Source: Blastomonas fulva (GTDB lineage: Bacteria > Pseudomonadota > Alphaproteobacteria > Sphingomonadales > Sphingomonadaceae). From it: a DNA stretch of 64,000 nucleotides. The DNA lies in the NCBI RefSeq assembly GCF_003431825.1, contig NZ_CP020083.1:2952501-3016500 (forward strand), in the 5' to 3' direction. The notes beneath the pieces were generated by a model. It saw only the letters and a program-made list of their open reading frames with translations. It made no database searches and was not told the origin of the DNA. Shown here in pieces: positions 1 through 8,276 of the stretch. Position 1 is the stretch's first letter. Every line of letters starts with the position of its first letter. Position numbers and translations under genes: made by a program.

Positions 1-107
1 GCCCGGATAGCTGCCCGTCAAGTTTCGGGATGCGGTGCGGATGTGCCCTACGATCGAAATGGGCGGAACGCGGAAGCTGAGACCTCTCCTTGTACTGCCA
101 CAACGCT

Positions 108-598
108 TTAGTAGTCGAATCGCATCCCACGGCATGAAACGGAGCGCAGATGGTAATCTGCAAACACTGAAGTGGTCTTGTCCTGGCTCTGCTCAGTTAT
201 GGTCCAGCGCCATCCATAATCAGAGCGGACGAAACGATTGACGTAAACAGCACCCGAGAATTGGTAGCGTTGAAAGAAGCCGTTTTGTTCCAGCTCACCG
301 AGACCCAACGAAGGTTCATAGAGGCCACCTGTCGTATCAAGAAAAACTGACCCAATAGCGCGGGGCTGGTCGCCAGCACCATAGGTTATCGATGCTTCAT
401 ACGGGTCTGATCCGTTCGTTCGAAGTTGGAGATTGAAATAGCGCGCACCTAAATGCCACTGACCCCGCGCAATCGCGGATGTATCTTCACCGAGCGTTTT
501 GCCGGTCACTCGCCAGCAACCTTTCAACCCGCCACTCTGGACAATCCGGGCGGCAAGGTGTATGCTGGCGTTGCCAGTATTAGCAGCACCGGAATCAT
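108..598 (-). CDS. Small putative secreted protein, frame-disrupted
   Basis: Function not recognised. An ATG at 598 is preceded by a good Shine-Dalgarno (AGGGGAG) and opens a short signal peptide, MIPVLLILATPAYT, but that frame stops at about 524. The body lies in another frame, from about 527 down to 108. It is a glycine- and tryptophan-rich beta-type domain containing GCWRVTG near its start and GWRWTITE near its end. Adding one G to the GGG run at about 529-531 would join them as RVAG-LKGCWRVTG. I infer one gene broken by a one-base deletion, or a sequencing error. The TTG at 527 is the only start available to the body frame alone and has no good ribosome site. It lies in the accessory left arm and has no functional neighbour. 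Confidence 0.5.
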
Positions 599-835
599 GT
601 TAAGCGCTCCCCTGCTTGGCTTGAGCAGCAGGCTAGCAGCGTGGCCCGATGACCGCAAAGGGGCGTTTGCCGAACGGCAGCTTTCTTCAGCAATGCCCGG
701 ATATTCGACCCGAAACCAGACACACAGCATATCGGCTGTAATTGCCCCGATATCCGCAATTTGAAAGATATTGAACAGAGGCAAAATATGGGAGAGATGT
801 CGTCACTCATATTGCGCTTAAATTGCTACTGTGGA

Positions 836-1696
836 CTAAATCTTCACGCACACCAAACCGGCGACGCAAATTCCTTTGTTGTTTCCTTTGCCCGCGTTTC
901 CGTCCAGAACGCCATCCTTCATGTCATTCTGCTTGGCTGTGTTATTTGCGGCTTGGGCCGCAGCAATGTCGGCATCTTTGGTCTGCGGAAGGATGGCATC
1001 GTACTTGTCGCAGGTCGACTTCCGGCTTGCGGAAACGTTGTCGCCTGGAGTCTTGCCGATTTCGCGGCTGTCGCGCACAGTATAGGCCGCTTCCTGGTAT
1101 AGCTCGCGGTCGTCCATGAACATGCTGCCGAACAGCGGGTGATAGGTGTAGTGCAGCTCGACGAACATCACCGCCGTGCCGGACGTTGCCTGGATCTTGT
1201 CCCCTGCAGGCCCCATGCCCTGAAAGCTCGTGCCGGTAGCACCGGTGCCTTGGGGGCCGTAGTTCGATTCTTCGAATTCCATTCCCTTGCAGCGCTGCCA
1301 CATGATCGTCTGTCCGCCATTTGCGTTGACCTCGAGGCTGGATAGGATCGTGCGGCCATCCTGGTAGAGGCCGGCGGCGCCCGCCTGCAGAGCGGCTGCC
1401 TGGAAGACGTCGTTGATCTGCTGTTCGGAGATCACCTTGGCGCCCAGATTGGCGTTGAGAGTGCCGATACGCGAGGCGTTGTCGGCCATGTTGAGCGCAA
1501 TCTGGCTCATCTTCATCTGGGTGATCGCGAGGTTCGAGATCTCGATGCCATAGAAGCCGAGCCCCGTGAACAAGGGCAGGGTGAATGCAAATTCGATCAG
1601 CGCCATGCCGGAACGATTGCTCAAAAGCCGCCGCGTGAAGGCACGGTTTTTGTTGAGCTGCCTCATGTGCGTCTTGCGACATGATTGTGGTGACAT
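836..1696 (-). CDS. TadE/TadG-like pilus assembly protein
   Basis: Predicted membrane-anchored pseudopilin-like protein of the Tad/Flp pilus type, 286 aa. The N-terminus has a basic stretch and then one hydrophobic helix (about residues 30-50) starting GMALIEFAFTLPLF. This has the small residue-MALIE-F pattern and conserved Glu of TadE-type prepilin segments. The rest is an extracytoplasmic domain with cysteines near residues 135 and 232 and at the C-terminus. The ATG at 1696 follows a GGGG stretch; an ATG at 1666 (MRQLNKN) is an alternative. No other tad/cpa genes are nearby, so it is an orphan here. Family assignment rests on the N-terminal motif; the exported domain is not recognised. Confidence 0.65.
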   Translation of the reverse strand: MSPQSCRKTHMRQLNKNRAFTRRLLSNRSGMALIEFAFTLPLFTGLGFYGIEISNLAITQMKMSQIALNMADNASRIGTLNANLGAKVISEQQINDVFQAAALQAGAAGLYQDGRTILSSLEVNANGGQTIMWQRCKGMEFEESNYGPQGTGATGTSFQGMGPAGDKIQATSGTAVMFVELHYTYHPLFGSMFMDDRELYQEAAYTVRDSREIGKTPGDNVSASRKSTCDKYDAILPQTKDADIAAAQAANNTAKQNDMKDGVLDGNAGKGNNKGICVAGLVCVKI

Positions 1697-2239
1697 GTTG
1701 GTACCCCGGTTGTCCTCTGAGTTTCTCAGATCTCTGCCGCCTCCAGCTTCCTTAGCGGGAGGATTACCAAGAATTTATCAAAAAAATACTAATGCTTATT
1801 CGGCGGCCGAGTGATTTGTAGGGCCTAACTTCGAAATGCCTCGGAGTGGATGTCCTCGCCATCATTTCGCCCAGTGCGCCGCCTGCCCCGTCATCACCAT
1901 AGTGCTGCCGACATAGTTATGCACTGGCAATTTGCATTCATCTGCCCTAGCGCTTCTTGCTCGCACGGTTTTTGCCCGACCATACATGGCTTATGGGCAA
2001 GCCGATTAGCGATGCTGCAAAAGATTCGAAGTCTTCTATGGCTGTCATGGCGACGCTCTTAACTGCATTTCCACATGTTCGGTATGGGGTCGATTTGAGA
2101 ATGTCGGCTCCCAGGATAGTCGCCATTCGCGGCCCGAATTAGGCCCTTCCGCTGTCGAGCTTAATCAAGTCATTGACGAAACGTCATTTTGAAGGGCACT
2201 TTTCGATTGCACTGCGATTGCAATGAGGAGGTCTTTCGT
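1697..2239. other. Intergenic region, no convincing gene
   Basis: About 540 bases between divergently oriented genes. Short open frames on the plus strand show no family resemblance or ribosome site. Visible signals are a perfect dyad TGACG-AAA-CGTCA at 2174-2186, a direct repeat GATTGCA at 2205-2211 and 2216-2222, and a perfect AGGAGGT at 2226-2232 that belongs to the next gene. The dyad could be an operator for that gene. Confidence 0.5.
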
Positions 2240-3203
2240 ATGTTTCGCATGTCCGGTTGGCTTGCCCTTCTGCTGTTGCAGCCGGCCGATGCCTTGGAAT
2301 TCGATGCCCGATTGCGTCGAAGCCCAGGCCAGCGCAGTCAGCGTTTATGGATTTGAGGTTCAAGACCTCCCGTCTGACGACGCAAAGCTAAAGCTACTCC
2401 GCGTTACGGCGCGCCAAGGCGCATTTATGCATGTTTATTTTGATGAGAAATCAGAAGCGGATGCGCGCCGATATGCTGGTTGCCTTGGCACCCCGTTGAA
2501 CTTGCTTGCAACCGAACTGCTAGACGAACGCAACGGTGCTCAGTGGGCTTCGGTCGTGTTTACTGCTGACCTGAAATACATTCCTCCGCGCGGTGAGATG
2601 ATCAAGACACGATGGGTCATATTTACCGATCCCAACGCCCTAGAGGGGCAACGCCCGCGACCCATGGTGATCGAGACACTACCCCACGAGCAGGTTCACG
2701 ATTTCCAGTCTCGCAACGGCGCCATAACGCCTTTGTGGTTCAGCGAGGGCCACGCCACCTGGGCTGGGCTCCGGATCACCGGGATGCTCGATCCCGAAGC
2801 GGCAAGGCTGGACAGAGAAGAAAGGCTTTCGGAATTGCGGGCGGCAGAGGGGCCGGTGAATCTGGGTGGGTGGGGCCAGCGTAGGGTCAAGCGCGAGGCA
2901 ATATTGCGTCAGGTGTCACCCGAAGATCGCGCCCGAATGGAATCTGATCCCCAGTTTGTCCCCAAGGGCGGCTCCTACACTTTTACCATGGACGACTTCG
3001 AGAGCGACGAGTCGATGGCTGGTGTACGCTATGCGGCGGCGTTGCTGATGTTTGAAGGACTGGAAAAGCGTCATGGTGCCGAGCAAGTCCGGAGATGGGT
3101 CTTGGATGTCACTTCAGCGACAGGTGACGTGACAGAAGACCAGCTGGCAACCTCGGTCAAAATGCACTTCGGCGAAGATCTCTCGGGCCTACTGGAGGAC
3201 TGA
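2223..3203 (+). CDS. Putative exported zincin-type metallopeptidase
   Basis: Contains HEQVH (residues 155-159 in this frame) followed by WFSEGHATW, whose Glu175 fits the third zinc ligand of a gluzincin. Known family behaviour therefore suggests a zinc-dependent peptidase-like protein; the substrate is unknown. The start is problematic. A perfect AGGAGGT sits 7 nt before an ATG at 2240 in a different frame, which encodes a signal peptide (MFRMSGWLALLLLQPADA) but ends in a stop after 38 residues. Removing one C from the CCC at about 2304-2310 joins the two as EFDA-DCVEAQ. The 2223 ATG overlaps that ribosome site and gives a cysteine-rich, unnatural N-terminus. I infer the gene really begins at 2240 and carries a one-base insertion, or that this is a sequencing error. 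Confidence 0.6.
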   Translation: MRRSFVCFACPVGLPFCCCSRPMPWNSMPDCVEAQASAVSVYGFEVQDLPSDDAKLKLLRVTARQGAFMHVYFDEKSEADARRYAGCLGTPLNLLATELLDERNGAQWASVVFTADLKYIPPRGEMIKTRWVIFTDPNALEGQRPRPMVIETLPHEQVHDFQSRNGAITPLWFSEGHATWAGLRITGMLDPEAARLDREERLSELRAAEGPVNLGGWGQRRVKREAILRQVSPEDRARMESDPQFVPKGGSYTFTMDDFESDESMAGVRYAAALLMFEGLEKRHGAEQVRRWVLDVTSATGDVTEDQLATSVKMHFGEDLSGLLED

Positions 3204-3508
3204 CAGCTGATCCACTCGAATGGAAGCCAGTTCAAGAGCCCACCCAAATGCGGGCATGGGATGCTCTGCGGCGGCTACCTGAAAGCCGACATGCGGCTTC
3301 GGCCCTTTCGTGGCCAGGATCTGCCATTCAACAACCGGCCCATTTGCCAAACTTCCGGATTTGGGACTTTGCCGACCTGCCTGAGCGAAGTGTCGAGCGG
3401 CAGATTATTGCCATAGCCGACGCCAAGTTACCATCTAACGGGTCACCCACAACGATAGCAACTAGGCCGCGTCTTGGCCGGCAGCTTTCAGGCTGGCCTG
3501 CGTCGTTT
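3204..3508. other. Intergenic region left of the IS110 element
   Basis: About 300 bases between the metallopeptidase gene and the insertion sequence. The one open frame (3248-3511, plus) has no ribosome site and no recognisable domain. The stretch ends in GTTT (3505-3508), which is repeated directly after the right end of the element at 4945-4948. Confidence 0.5.
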
Positions 3509-3574
3509 TGACGTGATGGCGTGGACGACTCCTGCACGAGCGTAGCTGTGCAATGATGGGCCGTTGTAGGTCCA
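3509..3574. repeat. Left 66-bp inverted repeat of the IS110 element
   Basis: Exact reverse complement of 4879-4944 over 66 bases. The match fails at 3508/4945 outside and 3575/4878 inside. A degenerate copy of its GTGGACGACTCCTG segment recurs in direct orientation at about 3578-3591, just inside the repeat. Confidence 0.9.
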
Positions 3575-3841
3575 TGTGTGGACGACCCCTGTGGCGCAAG
3601 AGCTTTTGTTTAGCGATGAGCACCGGTCGGGTGCATCCATGTGTTCGGCCTGTTCGTGCAGCACCGCATGGCTGCTGGCCCTGATGAAGTCCGCAGGTTG
3701 GCTCCCTAATCACGTCATCGCGCTCGAAGCGCTGTGACCCCCTGGGTTTTGCCGACCCCCGGTCTGACCGGTTTGTCATCACTACTCAGCGACTCCTGCG
3801 CCATCCTGCTCCCGTGCGTAACACGGCAGCGCGGATGACGG
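3575..3841 (-). ncRNA. Noncoding end of the IS110 element, candidate bridge RNA
   Basis: This 267-bp stretch lies between the recombinase stop and the left inverted repeat and has no credible coding frame. In IS1111-group elements the guide (bridge) RNA is encoded after the recombinase on the same strand, so this is where it would be expected. I infer this from position only; no structure was computed. Confidence 0.3.
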
Positions 3842-4861
3842 TCACGCGGTTTCAGCCGCGTAGACTTCTTTGCGCGACATGACCGCCCAAGCGATGCGCG
3901 CTGTTTTGTTGGCGAGCGCGACTGTCGCGATCTTCGCAGGCTTGCGCTCCAGGAGCTGCGCCATCCAAGGCTGCCGATCAGCGTTTTTGCGCGTCATACG
4001 CATCACCGCTGTCGCGCCGACCACAAGCAGCCGTCGTAAGTAGCCGTCGTCCTGCTTGGTGATTCCGCCCAGCCGTTCCTTGCCGCCAGAGCTATTCGCT
4101 CGGGGCGTGAGCCCTAGCCATGCTGCGAACTGGCGTCCGGATCGGAACAGAGACGCATCTGGCACTGCGGCCGATATAGCTGACGCGGTGATCGGGCCGA
4201 TGCCCGGGATCGTGGCGAGCCGCCTGCTCGTCTCGTCGGCGCGATGCCACGCGAGGATTTGCGCTTCCAGTCTATCGATCTCGCTGGTGAGCGCTCTCAG
4301 CTGAGCAGCGAGCCCGTGCAACGCAGAACGAGCATGGGCAGGCAGCTCTTCTTGTCGCTCATGCAGCGCCTTCAGCATCGCGGTTACGCCACCCGCACCA
4401 ATACCCGTCACGATACCGTACTCAGCGAGGTGGCCCCGCAAGGCATTGATGAGCATGGTCCGCTGCCGCACCATCAGGTCGCGGCTCTTGTGGAGCATCA
4501 ATACCGCCTGCTGTTCGACGGTCTTCACCGCAACAAACCGCATCGTCGGTCGCGTCACCGCCTCGCAGATCGCCTCGGCATCTGCTGCATCAGTCTTCCC
4601 ACGCTTTACATAGGGCTTTACATAGGCGGGCGGCATCAGCCGGACCTCGTGGCCCAGTGCGATCAGCTCGCGAGCCCAATGATGGGCCGATGCACATGCT
4701 TCCATACCAACAAGGCAGCTTGGCAGATCGGTGAAGAAGCCGATTACCTCTGCGCGCCGAAGCTTGCGCCGGATGAGGACGGCGCCATCGCTCCCGATCG
4801 CGTGAACTTGAAAAACACTCTTCGCCAGATCCAAACCGACGGTAACAATCTCCTGCTTCAT
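3842..4861 (-). CDS. IS110-family DEDD recombinase (transposase)
   Basis: Site-specific recombinase of the DEDD type that moves the surrounding element, 339 aa. The N-terminal RuvC-like domain shows Asp11 (GLDLAKSVFQ), Glu54 (GMEAC) and Asp91/Asp94 (KTDAADAEA). The C-terminal half carries the Tnp_IS110-type segment IPGIGPITASAI with the catalytic-serine region of this family around SGRQFAAWLGL. The start at 4861 is chosen because TAGGAG lies 7 nt upstream. An ATG at 4900 would add 13 residues encoded inside the inverted repeat. The frame is intact, so the protein is probably active. Confidence 0.92.
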   Translation of the reverse strand: MKQEIVTVGLDLAKSVFQVHAIGSDGAVLIRRKLRRAEVIGFFTDLPSCLVGMEACASAHHWARELIALGHEVRLMPPAYVKPYVKRGKTDAADAEAICEAVTRPTMRFVAVKTVEQQAVLMLHKSRDLMVRQRTMLINALRGHLAEYGIVTGIGAGGVTAMLKALHERQEELPAHARSALHGLAAQLRALTSEIDRLEAQILAWHRADETSRRLATIPGIGPITASAISAAVPDASLFRSGRQFAAWLGLTPRANSSGGKERLGGITKQDDGYLRRLLVVGATAVMRMTRKNADRQPWMAQLLERKPAKIATVALANKTARIAWAVMSRKEVYAAETA

Positions 4862-4878
4862 TTGCCGACTCCTAGACG

Positions 4879-4944
4879 TGGACCTACAACGGCCCATCAT
4901 TGCACAGCTACGCTCGTGCAGGAGTCGTCCACGCCATCACGTCA
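4879..4944. repeat. Right 66-bp inverted repeat of the IS110 element
   Basis: Perfect inverted copy of 3509-3574. It ends 18 bp before the recombinase start codon, so any promoter of the recombinase lies mostly inside this repeat. Confidence 0.9.
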
Positions 4945-5045
4945 GTTTCGGGTCGTTCGGCGAGTTGCCCTTTCTGGAGGGTTGATCTCCATAGATGTCG
5001 TTGGCAGCTCTAGATTCTATGAAAGCTTGTTGGCGATTTTGAACA

Positions 5046-5369
5046 CTACCGACCAATGTCCCACAGCATTGAACAAGCCAATGCCGCGATGACAAAAACC
5101 ACCAACAGAACGGCTATCTGCATCGGTGTTGTCCGAAACGCCTTTCGATGCTCATCCTCAAAGGCCGCGATCTTGTAGCGCACGGTCTCGTCGCCCTTTA
5201 GGCTACCGATATCCAACAACGGTCCATCGCTCAGGAATGCAAGTATTTCGGCGTTCTCGTCACGGCTGGTGTTTGGATACTGCTCCAGCAAGTGTTTGAC
5301 CCTTGATTTATTTTTGTTGTCAAAATGTGCCTCGGTTCGTGATCCCGCAGCTTGCCTGTCATTGTTCAT
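5046..5369 (-). CDS. Small hypothetical protein with C-terminal membrane segment
   Basis: 107 aa, function not recognised. A charged N-terminal part contains HLLEQYPNTSRDENAEILAF and the short motif DGPLLDIGSLK. One hydrophobic helix close to the C-terminus (IAVLLVVFVIAALACSMLW) predicts a tail-type inner-membrane anchor with most of the protein in the cytoplasm. The start at 5369 is favoured over one at 5393 because AGGAAG lies 9 nt upstream of it. It is on the same strand as the downstream half of the IS element but separated from it. The next gene upstream, the antiporter at 5451-7076, reads in the same direction and may be co-transcribed. Confidence 0.6.
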   Translation of the reverse strand: MNNDRQAAGSRTEAHFDNKNKSRVKHLLEQYPNTSRDENAEILAFLSDGPLLDIGSLKGDETVRYKIAAFEDEHRKAFRTTPMQIAVLLVVFVIAALACSMLWDIGR

Positions 5370-5450
5370 TGGTAATGACTTCCTGTGTATCAATTCAAAA
5401 TTGGGGTGAGAGTGGCGCCTTGGTTGGTGTCGCCAGCTGGTATTGAAAAC

Positions 5451-7076
5451 CTATGGTGTCCCGAGCAGAGCCAACATGCGCCGCGCGGTCTCTTCTTCGG
5501 CCAACACGATTTGCGTCAAACCCAGTTTTTTGAGGTGGTCATATTCATCGCGCGAATGCGCACGCGCGATCACCTTGATGTCCGAGTTCAGTGATCTCGA
5601 CCGCTGGAAAATCGCTCCTGCTTCATAGCCTTCGGGGATGGCGATGATCAGCTGTGCTGCCTGATCGATGTCAGCCTTTTCCAGAACGCCGGCGTCCACC
5701 GCGTTTCCGCGAACGGTTTCCACCCCTTTGCGCACCGCTCCGGCTACCTTCTCCGGACTGTCCTCTATGACGATCAGGTCCGTGCCGCTCTCCAATAGGT
5801 CTGCCGCAACGTATTGGCCGACCCGGCCATAGCCGATCAGGACAATATGGCCTCGGTTGGTGTCTGCGGCTGGAGACGGGTCGCTTGCCTCGATTTTAGC
5901 GTAGGCCTTGCTGACCCACGTGAAGAGGAACGGGTTGATAAAGATCGAGATGATCGCCCCGGCCAAGATCAGATCGCGTGCTTCGTCTGGCAATACGCCA
6001 AGGCTTGTGCCCAGCGATGCCAGAATGAACGAGAACTCGCCGATCTGGGCGAGGCTCAGAGCAATCGTCAGACTTGTTTTGGTCGATTTCCGGAAGAGCC
6101 TGGCGATAGCGAACGCCGCCAATGATTTGCCTACGATGATGATTGCGACCGTGGCAAACAATGGCAGCGGCTGTTCGACGAGCACGTTCGGGTTAAACAG
6201 CATGCCAACAGATACGAAGAACAACACCGCAAACGCATCGCGCAGCGGCAAGGTCTCCTCGGCAGCCCGCCTGCTCAGTGCCGTTTCACCCAGGATCATG
6301 CCTGCGAAAAAGGCGCCCAGGGCAAATGACACCTCGAACACAAATGCCGCGCCAAAGGCAACGCCAAGGGCGATGGCCAGCACAGCCAGACGGAACAGCT
6401 CGCGCGATCCGGTATGCACCACCCAGTGAAGCACGCGCGGGATGATCCGGCGGCCAATCAGCAACATAAAGACGACAAAGCCCGTAACCTTGAACAAGGT
6501 TGCTGCCATGGGCTGGGCGACCATCATGAAATCGGCGCCGTCAGGGTTGGTTGCAATTCTCGCCAGCGGAGGCAGCATGACCAGTGCCAGCACCATCACG
6601 ATATCTTCGACGATCAGCCAGCCGATGGCGATCTGGCCGCGCTCTGTCTCTACCAGATTGCGCACCTGAAGGGCACGCAACAGCACCACCGTACTAGCGA
6701 CCGAAAGGGCGAGGCCGAAGATGAAGCCGGCAATCGGCGTCCAGCCCATGAACCACGACAGCAACATGCCCAGCAGCGTAGCCACCGCGATCTGCACGAT
6801 CGCGCCGGGCACAGCGATGTTCTTGACGGCCATCAGGTCGCGGAGCGAGAAGTGCAGCCCCACACCGAACATTAGCAAGATCACGCCGATTTCAGCGAGC
6901 TCATTGGCAATGCTGGCATCGGCAACGAAGCCTGGGGTGAACGGTCCAACCAATACGCCGGCGAGCAGATAGCCGGCTATGGGTGAAACCTTGAGGCGCT
7001 GGGCCAGCGCGCCCATCAGGAACGCGACGACAAGACCAGCGACGATCGTGCCGATCAAAGGGGTAGCATGATGCAT
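5451..7076 (-). CDS. ybaL: YbaL/Kef-type monovalent cation:proton antiporter (CPA2)
   Basis: Predicted inner-membrane K+(Na+)/H+ antiporter of 541 aa. The N-terminal CPA2 exchanger domain (about residues 1-385) has roughly a dozen hydrophobic helices, including FGVGLHFSLRDL and SLAQIGEFSFILASLG, which are typical of YbaL/KefB. The C-terminal TrkA-N/RCK domain (about 405-530) begins HIVLIGYGRVGQYVAADL, a Rossmann nucleotide-binding loop, and ends with ARAHSRDEYDHLKKLG. Family knowledge suggests NAD(H)-gated potassium exchange for pH or electrophile stress. It sits alone between a small membrane protein and an intergenic stretch, in accessory DNA. Confidence 0.9.
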   Translation of the reverse strand: MHHATPLIGTIVAGLVVAFLMGALAQRLKVSPIAGYLLAGVLVGPFTPGFVADASIANELAEIGVILLMFGVGLHFSLRDLMAVKNIAVPGAIVQIAVATLLGMLLSWFMGWTPIAGFIFGLALSVASTVVLLRALQVRNLVETERGQIAIGWLIVEDIVMVLALVMLPPLARIATNPDGADFMMVAQPMAATLFKVTGFVVFMLLIGRRIIPRVLHWVVHTGSRELFRLAVLAIALGVAFGAAFVFEVSFALGAFFAGMILGETALSRRAAEETLPLRDAFAVLFFVSVGMLFNPNVLVEQPLPLFATVAIIIVGKSLAAFAIARLFRKSTKTSLTIALSLAQIGEFSFILASLGTSLGVLPDEARDLILAGAIISIFINPFLFTWVSKAYAKIEASDPSPAADTNRGHIVLIGYGRVGQYVAADLLESGTDLIVIEDSPEKVAGAVRKGVETVRGNAVDAGVLEKADIDQAAQLIIAIPEGYEAGAIFQRSRSLNSDIKVIARAHSRDEYDHLKKLGLTQIVLAEEETARRMLALLGTP

Positions 7077-7305
7077 ATATTGTGCTCTCAGGATCGAGAG
7101 AAATCGAATGAGCCGTTAATTCGTGATGGCGGTACTAGTCCGGCTTGCACGCGACACAGCTCACATTTGAGAACGCATTGAAGAGGTCGTGCTGCTGGCT
7201 TCCACACCCGATGAGCTCATCGCACCCAGCGGCAGTTTAATCGTCAGGCATATTGCACTGCCGCTTCACGCAGAGTGCCTCAACAGCAGCAAAACGACGC
7301 TTCGC

Positions 7306-7731
7306 TTAAGCCTCTCCAGGCGGAGCACGAGGGCCACCTCCGGGCAATCGGCGTTCGCTTGCGGCATCGTCTTTGGCTGAGTGGACTAGTGGTGGCAGCA
7401 TCGCCGCGAAAGCTGGAGCATTCGTCCAGGACAACGATGGCAACCCAGGGTCTGCGGTATCCATCGTACCGCCAAGGTCCATCGTGTCTGATCGCGTGCC
7501 TACTGCCGCAAGATTTGCAGTTTCCTCGGAATCGTTCCGCGCGAGTGCGACCTGGGTGGTCGCTGGATTAAATGCAGAGCCCACGGTCTGGGATGACGGC
7601 AAACTGCCAGGCAGCAGTGCGCTTGCCAGCGCCACGAACAGCGCAATGAAGGCCGCAAACACGACCCTGTGTTCGTGCAAAGGATGCGCGATTTCGTCAG
7701 TAGGCAGTGCAAGGCAATTGGAAGATTCCAT
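7306..7731 (-). CDS. Hypothetical single-span membrane protein
   Basis: 141 aa, not recognised. One hydrophobic segment (about residues 24-43, VVFAAFIALFVALASALLPG) follows a short histidine-containing N-terminus. The remainder is a low-complexity Ser/Ala/Asp-rich exported part with a Gly/Pro-rich end. No strong ribosome site is visible before the ATG at 7731. A plus-strand frame over the same bases (7373-7804) looks less protein-like. It lies in the gene-poor stretch beside the IS91 unit and could be a remnant. Confidence 0.4.
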   Translation of the reverse strand: MESSNCLALPTDEIAHPLHEHRVVFAAFIALFVALASALLPGSLPSSQTVGSAFNPATTQVALARNDSEETANLAAVGTRSDTMDLGGTMDTADPGLPSLSWTNAPAFAAMLPPLVHSAKDDAASERRLPGGGPRAPPGEA

Positions 7732-8276
7732 TTGTTGCAGACTATCCGAAAGGATGGCCGAGGTAAACCGCCATGCCTCGAACGCCCGGCACTGGACCGC
7801 GTAGGTGATTATCCGATTTTCCCGTTCGGATCGGTATCACTGGCGCGTGAGGATTTCGAAGGCGGCGCCATAAAGGATGGGTTTTCGCGGACGTTCACAG
7901 TGAGGCGGGGCGGATGAACCGGGAATGGCCGGTTCTGGCAGTAGCGGCCATTTGCGCGTGTGAGGGTGAACGACTTAAGTTGTGAAGGGTTTCGGGCGCT
8001 TGCGTACGAAAGCCTCCAGTGCAGGAACCCGCGGGCCCCGCGCGCAGGTCTATGGGTAAAGCGGCTTTGGGATGGTTTTTGCGGGTAAGCGCAGCCGATC
8101 CGGCGGTGTCGCTGTTGGCCTGATCAACGTGATTTTGTGCGGTGTCAGACTGCTAGCGGCGTTGGTTTTGCTGGCCAGTGTGCCCTGCGCCCGGCTTAAA
8201 TCCGGGATGGGCACGCGCTGGGTCATCGGTCGGGACACCATGGGTCCGACCGTCGTGCAGGGCGAGCCATGCCGGA
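7732..8276. other. Intergenic region, presumed left flank/end of the IS91 unit
   Basis: About 545 bases with no convincing gene. Two GC-rich dyads are visible: around 8028-8045 (GAACCCGCGGGCCCCGCG) and CCCGG-7-CCGGG at about 8191-8207. For an IS91-family transposase reading leftwards, the replication-origin end (oriIS) would fall here, downstream of the transposase stop. Its exact position cannot be fixed by eye. Confidence 0.4.

Larger units (their letters stand above)
3509..4944 (-). mobile_element. IS110-family insertion sequence, 1436 bp
   Basis: Bounded by a perfect 66-bp inverted repeat (3509-3574 against 4879-4944) and flanked on both sides by GTTT. It carries one DEDD recombinase on the minus strand and about 267 bp of noncoding DNA after it. 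A long noncoding end downstream of the recombinase is the layout of the IS1111 subgroup. Long perfect terminal repeats and a target duplication are not typical of IS110 elements, which usually have short subterminal repeats and no duplication. The perfect repeats and intact reading frame suggest a recent insertion. Confidence 0.85.

Noticed and set aside
3462..3782. Minus-strand open frame within the IS110 noncoding end
   Set aside because: No ribosome site or family similarity, crosses the inverted repeat, and IS110 elements encode a single protein.
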